From the NCBI GenBank assembly GCA_937888615.1, contig CALABZ010000057.1, forward strand, positions 1-5,020: a stretch of 5,020 nt of DNA, written 5' to 3'. Below, piece after piece: positions 1 through 5,020 of this stretch (position 1 is the first letter of the stretch; every line of letters begins with the position of its first letter). Both the position numbers and the translations under genes were made by a program. The notes beneath the pieces were generated by a model, which saw only the letters and a list, made by a program, of their open reading frames with translations, did not search any database and was not told where the DNA came from. The DNA is from an uncultured Lentisphaeria bacterium (GTDB lineage: Bacteria > Verrucomicrobiota > Lentisphaeria > Victivallales > Victivallaceae).

Positions 1-661
1 TCAGGTCGTCAATGCCGCCGGTGTCCCGCTCGACCCCGCAGGTGAATACCGCGTCCGGTTTGCCCAACAGCGAATTCACGTAATCAGTATTGTGCAGATG
101 CAAATCCAGCAAGGCCCCGCCGCTTTCGGTCGACGAATGATACCACGCCTTATCCGGCAGGGCTCCGCACCGCTGCATCGAGAGGCGGAGCAGTTTGCCG
201 TATTTGTTCTGGCGGTATGAGTCGGCTATATAGCGATAAGGGGCCATGAAACGGACGCATTGGGCAATCATCAGGTATTTCTGATATTGCCGGGAGGCCG
301 CAATCATCTTTCTGGCCGAGGCGCTGTTGCGGGCCATCGGTTTTTCGCATAAGACATGATAGCCGTCTTGCATGGCGCGAATGGCGTAAGGCTCATGCAG
401 ACAGGTGGGCAGGCAGATATCCAGGATATCGAATGTTTCGTTTTTGACGAGATCCTCGTAGGACAAATAGGTGTTGATCCCGTTCAGATCAACGTTGCCG
501 CTGTTGCCGAGGTTGATTTCGTCATTGGCCTTGCGGAGTTGCCCGGCATCTTGATCGCAGATCGCGACCAATTCGCAATGGGGTTGGTTTTTGTATTGGC
601 TGGCATGGAAATGACCCATTCCGCCGAAGCCGATAAGCGCAGAACGCAGCTTCTTTTTCAT
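1..661 (-). CDS. Gfo/Idh/MocA-family NAD(P)-dependent oxidoreductase, C-terminus missing (cut by left edge)
   Basis: First 220 residues, starting MKKKLRSALIGFGGMG and open to the left edge; family members are usually 330-400 residues, so about a third or more is missing. Residues 1-125 form the Rossmann fold: a GxGxxG dinucleotide loop (G11, G13, G16), and an acidic D36 at the end of strand 2 that usually favours NAD over NADP. The family EKP motif follows (E106-K107-P108), with the lysine in the active site. The second domain starts near residue 130 and holds GGALLDLHLHNTD (181-193), the equivalent of the family motif GGxxxDxGxHxxD, with D186, H190 and D193 kept and the usual glycine replaced by H188. 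The family oxidises or reduces hydroxyl groups of sugars and inositols; the substrate here is unknown. No signal peptide is visible, so it is probably cytoplasmic. The start is supported by a Shine-Dalgarno site 5 bases upstream. Family assignment is firm. Confidence 0.93.
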   Translation of the reverse strand, partial: MKKKLRSALIGFGGMGHFHASQYKNQPHCELVAICDQDAGQLRKANDEINLGNSGNVDLNGINTYLSYEDLVKNETFDILDICLPTCLHEPYAIRAMQDGYHVLCEKPMARNSASARKMIAASRQYQKYLMIAQCVRFMAPYRYIADSYRQNKYGKLLRLSMQRCGALPDKAWYHSSTESGGALLDLHLHNTDYVNSLLGKPDAVFTCGVERDTGGIDDL

Positions 662-666
662 TCTTG

Positions 667-671
667 TCCTC
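667..671 (-). promoter_or_regulatory. Ribosome binding site of the oxidoreductase, overlapping the upstream stop codon
   Basis: On the minus strand the junction reads TGAGGACAAGAATG. The GAGGA Shine-Dalgarno motif shares two bases with the TGA stop of the isomerase-like gene (670-672) and lies 5 bases before the oxidoreductase ATG. This fixes the start and suggests translational coupling, with ribosomes ending the first gene at the site where the next is initiated. Confidence 0.8.
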
Positions 672-1515
672 AAATCAGTTTGTTTCTCAGGAAATCAACG
701 GCCAGTTGAATGTCTTCAGCCGGAGAATCGCCGCATTCCCGCTCAATGGTGAGAAAACCGTCGAATCCAACCGACTTCAATGCCGCCAGATATTTGTCCC
801 AGTCGACCTGTCCCTGTCCCAGCGGTACTTCCTTGAACTTTGCCGGTTGTTCGGCGAACTTCCGCTTGGTGCCGTCGGGTTCAAAGATGCCGTAATTGGC
901 CGCCGCCGAGCCCGGCTGGAGATTTATGCCGTCTTTGGCATGGGTGTGGACAATGTATTTGCCCAACACTTTAACCGCGTGGTCCGGTTCTACGCACGAT
1001 ACCATGCGCAGGTTCGCGGGGTCCAGGTTCACCCCCAGCCCTGCTGAATCGACGTCTTCAATGAACGCCCGCAGTATCTCCGCCGTTTCCGGGCCCGTTT
1101 CAATGGCGAACACGACCCCGTGTGCGGCTGAATATTCGGCCGCCATCCGGATCGATTTTGCCATCATGGCATAGACCGGATCATTTTTATCTTCCGGAAT
1201 CACCCCGATATGAGTGGTGACGACTTTCGTGCCCAGGTGAACCGCGACATCGACCACCCGACAGTGAAGGGCCACGCGGTCCCGGTATTGATTTTCGATG
1301 CTGAAATGGGTCCGGCCGATATCGCCGCACAGGGCGGAAATTTCCAGGCCGTGTTCCCGGCACATATGCCGGAGCTGGAGAAGCCGGTCGGGGAATGCAC
1401 TTAAGATTTCCGGCGTGACCTCCAGTTGTATCCCCTCCAGCCCCATTTGGCGGTAGGCGATTATGGTTTCCGGCAAAGGTTGCCGGAGCGACATCGAAAG
1501 AGCTCCGATTTTCAT
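670..1515 (-). CDS. Sugar phosphate isomerase/epimerase family protein (xylose isomerase-like TIM barrel)
   Basis: Complete protein of 281 residues, a typical length for the AP-endonuclease-2/xylose-isomerase-like TIM barrel superfamily. The landmarks come in the expected order: THIGV (101-105), AIETGPE (137-143), NLDPAN (163-168), VHTHAKDG (189-196), EVPLGQGQVDW (229-239) and LTIERE (255-260). The likely divalent-metal ligands are E139, D165, H190 or H192, and E258; this is inferred from family pattern. Members isomerise or epimerise keto sugars and inosose derivatives, and some cleave 3-keto-glycosides by elimination; which applies here cannot be told. There is no signal peptide, so it is probably cytoplasmic. 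It sits 47 bases after the large secreted protein gene and 8 bases before the oxidoreductase gene, a common pairing that suggests both act on the same sugar. The start is supported by an AGGAA site 8 bases upstream. The family is secure; the reaction is not. Confidence 0.93.
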   Translation of the reverse strand: MKIGALSMSLRQPLPETIIAYRQMGLEGIQLEVTPEILSAFPDRLLQLRHMCREHGLEISALCGDIGRTHFSIENQYRDRVALHCRVVDVAVHLGTKVVTTHIGVIPEDKNDPVYAMMAKSIRMAAEYSAAHGVVFAIETGPETAEILRAFIEDVDSAGLGVNLDPANLRMVSCVEPDHAVKVLGKYIVHTHAKDGINLQPGSAAANYGIFEPDGTKRKFAEQPAKFKEVPLGQGQVDWDKYLAALKSVGFDGFLTIERECGDSPAEDIQLAVDFLRNKLI

Positions 1516-1562
1516 GAAAAATATTCCTGTATTTTGATTGGGTTAACGGGTGTTATGATTCT
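1516..1562 (-). other. 47-base intergenic gap with ribosome binding site, no terminator seen
   Basis: An AT-rich spacer between the TAA of the large secreted protein gene and the ATG of the isomerase-like gene. It contains AGGAA at 1524-1528 (minus strand), 8 bases before the ATG, as the likely Shine-Dalgarno site. The only symmetry noticed is a short GTTAAC palindrome inside ACCCGTTAACCC; it has no GC-rich stem or following T run, so it does not look like a terminator. Continuous transcription through the gap is the simplest reading. Confidence 0.6.
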
Positions 1563-4500
1563 TTACAAAGCGGACACTTCCGCAGTGACCGCATGAACTT
1601 CGGCCGCCAGTTCCGGTAGCCGGTCCTTGACTTTGTCGGCCTGTCCGGCTTCGACGTCGCGATAGTATTTGTTGAGTTTGTAGAAACAGGCCAGGGCCCG
1701 TTGCCGCAAAGCCTCAAGCCGGGGCGAGGCGTTCGCCGAAAATTCCCTGAAAACAGGGGTGTTCTTCCGCATTTCGGGGGTTACGAAGATGGTCGCCTTT
1801 TCCGTCATAAGCAGGTCCAGACGATCGGTTTCCCGGTGGATTTTATCCAACTGGAGGAGGCACTTGCCCCACTCGGTCGCATCGATTTCGTTTTCCAGTG
1901 AACGGAATTGCGTCATCAGATTCCGGTATGCTTCTTCGGGATTTTCCGCGCCGGACAAGGCGGGGACGGGGAGTTTGTACGCCTTTGCCAACCGGGCTTT
2001 GATCAGGAACCTTGCGTGTTCGCGCTCGAATCTGTTCTTGTAAAATTCGTCCAAGGCCTTTTCCTGATAATCGCAGAGCAGCCAGACCGCGCCTCCGGGC
2101 GGGAGAGTTGTCTCAAACTTCCCTGCCGGAACGTTCTTTTCTGTCGACAGGTCAAAAGACGATTGTCCGGTGAAATCAATAATGGCCTTTTGCGAATTTT
2201 CGATATCGTTGTTTACCGCGCAAATGATCGTCGCGTCAGCCGATTTCAGGCAGTAAAGCGTGACGGCCGGTCCCCTGTAGAGATTATTGGCGGAATGATA
2301 GATGGTTGGGTTCAGCAATTTAACGTTTTTCGGCACCGGAGCCGGATGCGAACGGCAGAGCAACGAGCCTATGCCGGTAAAGAGTTTCGCGCATTCGCCA
2401 AGCGTTTTCCATTGTTCGGTACGCTGGCCGGCGGCGCCGTAAAACGAATAATAGTAGTATAGGTTGAGAACCCATTCCCAGCCGCCGTTCATACAGCCGT
2501 GAAGCACAACTCCCTTGACACCGGAGGCAACCGCGAGGTTCAGCATCAGGCGGATTTCCGGGACGGACGGCAGCAGATAGATCTTTTGATCGCCGAACGC
2601 CTGCGGCATGAACCATACCGGGGTCTGCCCGGCCTGTTTGACCAGTTTTGAGAATACTTCCGCCACGCCCCAGGGGTTCCTGCCGCCGAACTTCTCGACC
2701 CGGATCGGGTAATAATCCGCGATGAAGACCGGCACGTAGGGAATCAACTCGGTGGCGGTATGGTTCACGTAGGGAATCGGGCGCATGCCTTCGGGCAGAA
2801 GCTTCTGTACTTCGTTGTGGGCATGAATCATGGGATCAATATTTTTGCCCTCGATCTCGTCCGCCGAGAAAAGGCAGAGAAAACGATCCGGGTAATCCTT
2901 GAACAGTTTCTGGATGACCTTGGAATTCAGGTTTTCCATGCGTTTGTTGATTTTGGGAATCGACGGCTCCAGATCGATGTCGTCGCGGTTGCACAAGTGA
3001 CGTATCGGGGCATAGAGCAGGGCCAGGTCGCGCATGGCGTCGCCCCATTCGTTGTGGTCTCCCTTGTCAAACTGATCGAAGATGTAATCGTAAAAATGTA
3101 CTCCATAAAGACCGTTGAAATAATTATCGGCCGCGTCATTTGCGACAACCATCATTCCCTGACGCACCCGGGCCGCGTGGGAACCGGGCGATTCGCCCAG
3201 CAGGACATTGCACAAATCATAACCGTCGGACATCATGAACGGAAACACATTCGCGGTTTTACCCAGAGAATTATTCTGCTTTTCGACCGGGGGCAGTTTT
3301 TTCATGACCACGGGTTCTTTGGGCTGATTTTTGCCGAACTCGTCGGTGTAGAACTCTTTCTCGCCGGGCCGCAGGGCAATCGAATATATGGTGTTCCAGC
3401 TTTCCCCGGGTTGGAGGGTGACTTTTTTGTAATACCATTCCACCGTGGCGAGGCTGTTGTCGAAATACGAGTAACAGCGTGAAGTCTGGGCGATGGCGAA
3501 ATTAAAAACGGCACAGACGTTGGCTTTTTTGAAATTCTTCGCGGCCCAGCCAGTGCGCAGGTTATCGGTTTTTACTTCAAATTTGCCGTTGATCGGAGTT
3601 TCCGGATAGTCAAAGAACTTTATCCAGTCCGAGGTGGGCCAGGAAAATGCCCCCTCGGCATTCGGAATAATATTCTGCACCCGACAACTGAATTCAAGGG
3701 GATGTGTCGAATCGTTTTTCGCACTCAACGCAACCTTCAGGACAGTTGAGTTGCTCGGCAGCGTGAATTCTTTGGTAAAAGAGAGCCCGGCGAGTTCGCC
3801 CGTCAGTTCCTTCCGGCTTGCAATCAACTTGTTCCGGGGGGACACCACCTGCAATTTGTAGACGGAGTTGCGGAACAAGCCCGGTACCGTCTGTGCGGGA
3901 ACGATGTCCCCGGCTAAACCGCCCATCTGGGCAAAGGTATTTTTGGACGCAAGTTCGAAGTCCCGGTCTTTCAGCTTGAATGATTCGATGATCCCGCCGA
4001 AGTTCGGGTTGATCTGCACCTTGATTTTCGCATTTTCCAATACCGCGCCGGAATCGACTGTTAATTCGGCCTGATCGATAACCAGGTCGCAGATCCCGCG
4101 CCCTCTGATCTCAAGACCGAGCCCGCTGGTACCGGGCGGGACCGTGAATTTTTGCGAAACCTGCTGCCAGTTGTTGTTGGCCGAACGGGAAGCAACCACG
4201 TAACTTTTGCCCGGAGTGATTTTGCCCTCCGAAGTCAGGAGTTTTCCGTTTTTGTCCAGAAAGTTGGCTTGCATGTATACGGTTCCCTTGCCTTTGACGG
4301 CAAATGACACTCGCACAATGTCTCCCGGCGTGACGGGGAGCTTTTCCGCATAAGCGCAGTTGACATAAAGCTTGCCGGGAACATTGCAGATCAACCGCAT
4401 CGCCCTCTGGCCGTCCTGTGCATCGGAGGACGGTTCCGCGCTGCAGCTTGCTTTGTCGCTTTTCGACAGCCAGATATTCCAGTGCTGTGCGATACTCGAC

Positions 4501-4607
4501 GGCGTTCCTTGCTGGCCCGCGGCCTCGAAACTGCCGTTTTTCAATACATTGCCATATACCGTCATAAAGAATGACAGCGCAATCATCAGGTACAGATTTT
4601 TTTTCAT
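1563..4607 (-). CDS. Large predicted secreted protein: carbohydrate-binding-like domain, beta-sandwich, glycosidase-like barrel, helical C-terminus
   Basis: Complete protein of 1014 residues. Residues 1-19 are a Sec-type signal peptide (MKKN, then a hydrophobic stretch, cleavage probably after VYG); there is no lipobox cysteine. The mature end begins NVLKNGSFEAAG, the usual opening of a jelly-roll carbohydrate-binding domain (about 20-185). Residues 190-420 look like an all-beta supersandwich of the kind preceding glycosidase barrels, ending with LQPGESW (398-404). Residues 450-755 resemble a TIM-barrel hydrolase: LCLFSADEIEG (577-587, acidic D583, E584, E586), IADYYPIR (629-636), PVWFMPQAFG (663-672) and PSVPEIR...ASGVKGVVLHG (680-704). 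Residues 760-845 form a small C-terminal beta domain, and 850-1014 are rich in charged helix. It probably binds and hydrolyses a glycan outside the cytoplasm. I cannot place it in a named glycoside hydrolase family; the DE pair recalls GH123/DUF4091, but the rest does not clearly match. Existence and export are firm; enzymatic activity is inferred. Confidence 0.85.
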   Translation of the reverse strand: MKKNLYLMIALSFFMTVYGNVLKNGSFEAAGQQGTPSSIAQHWNIWLSKSDKASCSAEPSSDAQDGQRAMRLICNVPGKLYVNCAYAEKLPVTPGDIVRVSFAVKGKGTVYMQANFLDKNGKLLTSEGKITPGKSYVVASRSANNNWQQVSQKFTVPPGTSGLGLEIRGRGICDLVIDQAELTVDSGAVLENAKIKVQINPNFGGIIESFKLKDRDFELASKNTFAQMGGLAGDIVPAQTVPGLFRNSVYKLQVVSPRNKLIASRKELTGELAGLSFTKEFTLPSNSTVLKVALSAKNDSTHPLEFSCRVQNIIPNAEGAFSWPTSDWIKFFDYPETPINGKFEVKTDNLRTGWAAKNFKKANVCAVFNFAIAQTSRCYSYFDNSLATVEWYYKKVTLQPGESWNTIYSIALRPGEKEFYTDEFGKNQPKEPVVMKKLPPVEKQNNSLGKTANVFPFMMSDGYDLCNVLLGESPGSHAARVRQGMMVVANDAADNYFNGLYGVHFYDYIFDQFDKGDHNEWGDAMRDLALLYAPIRHLCNRDDIDLEPSIPKINKRMENLNSKVIQKLFKDYPDRFLCLFSADEIEGKNIDPMIHAHNEVQKLLPEGMRPIPYVNHTATELIPYVPVFIADYYPIRVEKFGGRNPWGVAEVFSKLVKQAGQTPVWFMPQAFGDQKIYLLPSVPEIRLMLNLAVASGVKGVVLHGCMNGGWEWVLNLYYYYSFYGAAGQRTEQWKTLGECAKLFTGIGSLLCRSHPAPVPKNVKLLNPTIYHSANNLYRGPAVTLYCLKSADATIICAVNNDIENSQKAIIDFTGQSSFDLSTEKNVPAGKFETTLPPGGAVWLLCDYQEKALDEFYKNRFEREHARFLIKARLAKAYKLPVPALSGAENPEEAYRNLMTQFRSLENEIDATEWGKCLLQLDKIHRETDRLDLLMTEKATIFVTPEMRKNTPVFREFSANASPRLEALRQRALACFYKLNKYYRDVEAGQADKVKDRLPELAAEVHAVTAEVSAL

Positions 4608-4619
4608 GATATTTTTTTT

Positions 4620-4625
4620 CTTTCC
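4620..4625 (-). promoter_or_regulatory. Weak, distant Shine-Dalgarno candidate for the large secreted protein
   Basis: GGAAAG on the minus strand lies 12 bases before the ATG, longer than the usual 5-9. The spacer is almost pure A, including an eight-A run. No other in-frame start has a better site, and starting later would destroy the signal peptide, so the ATG at 4607 is kept. The 24-base gap after the prepilin-like gene leaves little room for a separate promoter, so translation may depend on the A-rich leader and on coupling to the upstream gene. Confidence 0.45.
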
Positions 4626-4631
4626 GCTGAA

Positions 4632-4996
4632 TCAGGGAATGTAGCGCCCGAACATGTTCCTGTTGTTATCGTAATAAGTCCATTCGCTGAACGGAACGAC
4701 TTCGTCCTCCAGTTGTTCCGGCTTGATCGCCGCCGCGTGGAAGTCGCCATAGAGTACATTGCAGAGATTGGCGTGTCGGAAGTGGGGAATGCTTTTGCTG
4801 TTGATGTTCCCATAGTTGCCGAACCATGCTTTCTGGTACAGGCGACGGGGGGAATAGGTCTCAAGCACATCTCCGAGCATGGTGAATTTGCTGATATTTT
4901 TCCAGGTTCCTTCCGTAGCCGTATTCTTTATGATTCCGCCGAATTGGAAATAACAGTAGGTGCCATTGCCGATAAAGCGGAAACCGTAGCATTGCT
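4632..4996 (-). CDS. Prepilin-like protein with H-X9-DG-type C-terminus, N-terminus missing (cut by contig end)
   Basis: Only the last 120 residues are present, from a partial codon at 4995-4996 to the TGA at 4632-4634. The readable part starts QCYGFRFIGNGTYCYF and ends FGRYIP. The diagnostic stretch is HFRHANLCNVLYGDFHAA (4734-4781). From the second histidine there are exactly nine residues to the aspartate, matching the H-X9-DG motif of prepilin-type proteins of Lentisphaerae, Planctomycetes and Verrucomicrobia, except that F replaces the glycine. The usual N-terminal methylation/cleavage helix would lie beyond the edge. Such proteins are thought to form type II secretion or pilus-like surface structures; their individual roles are mostly unknown. 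The in-frame ATG at 4880 is probably internal, because coding sequence of the same character continues upstream of it to the adapter junction. The apparent stop at 4995-4997 is an artefact of that junction. The short gap to the large secreted protein suggests co-transcription. Confidence 0.8.
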
Positions 4997-5020
4997 AGAT
5001 CGGAAGAGCGTCGTGTAGGG
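4997..5020. other. Illumina TruSeq adapter contamination at the contig end
   Basis: The final 24 bases match the standard Illumina TruSeq read-through adapter, starting AGATCGGAAGAGC and continuing into GTCGTGTAGGG, with no mismatch. Genomic sequence therefore ends at 4996. The reverse complement is the end of the Illumina universal primer (ending CTCTTCCGATCT). The adapter should be trimmed; nothing in it should be translated or annotated as biology. Confidence 0.98.

Noticed and set aside
150..350. Minus-strand 66-codon frame within the oxidoreductase region
   Set aside because: It is a shifted frame of the oxidoreductase gene, whose true frame is open from 661 to the left edge and carries the family motifs.
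356..1047. Plus-strand open reading frames of 117 and 127 codons
   Set aside because: They lie opposite the oxidoreductase and isomerase-like genes, whose motifs are unmistakable on the minus strand. The plus-strand translations show no domain pattern.
1540..1555. Short palindrome around GTTAAC considered as a terminator or operator
   Set aside because: The symmetric part is only six bases, has no GC-rich stem and is not followed by a T run; such a site is expected by chance.
2760..3482. Plus-strand open reading frame of 240 codons
   Set aside because: It is fully antisense to the large secreted protein, has no recognisable motif and no evident ribosome binding site; it is a by-product of the codon use of the opposite strand.
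4604..4870. Minus-strand 88-codon frame overlapping the prepilin-like gene
   Set aside because: The overlapping frame carries the H-X9-D motif and sensible protein composition; this one is rich in Arg, Ser and Thr with no motif, typical of a shifted frame.
4713..5018. Plus-strand open reading frame of 101 codons ending DRKSVV
   Set aside because: Its last residues and its stop are encoded by the Illumina adapter, and the rest is antisense to the prepilin-like gene.

Overview
The window holds four genes, all on the minus strand and tightly packed. In transcription order, from the right edge to the left, they are: (1) the C-terminal part of a prepilin-like protein of the H-X9-DG type; (2) a complete 1014-residue predicted secreted protein with a carbohydrate-binding-type N-terminus, a beta-sandwich and a glycosidase-like barrel; (3) a complete 281-residue sugar phosphate isomerase/epimerase-type TIM barrel; and (4) the first 220 residues of a Gfo/Idh/MocA-family NAD(P)-dependent oxidoreductase, cut by the left edge. 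The gaps are 24, 47 and 8 bases. No convincing terminator or promoter lies between the genes, so they are probably one operon whose promoter is beyond the right edge.

The combination points to a bacterium of the Planctomycetes-Verrucomicrobia-Lentisphaerae group, most likely Lentisphaerota (Victivallis-like). These bacteria carry many H-X9-DG prepilin-like proteins, often beside genes for large unclassified glycosidases and sugar oxidoreductases. This is inferred from gene content and style, not from a marker gene.

A plausible reading is a small carbohydrate-utilisation cassette. The exported protein would bind or process a glycan outside the cytoplasm or at the cell surface. The isomerase-like and oxidoreductase proteins have no visible signal peptides and would act on the released sugar inside the cell. 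Pairs of Gfo/Idh/MocA and isomerase-like enzymes are known in inositol and keto-sugar metabolism and in oxidation/elimination cleavage of glycosides, but no substrate can be read from this sequence.

The last 24 bases (4997-5020) are not biological. They match the Illumina TruSeq adapter read-through sequence exactly. The right edge is therefore a raw contig end, and the adapter creates a false in-frame stop in the prepilin-like gene. The remaining open reading frames, including all on the plus strand, are shadows of the four genes. I see no RNA genes, mobile elements, CRISPR arrays or notable repeats.
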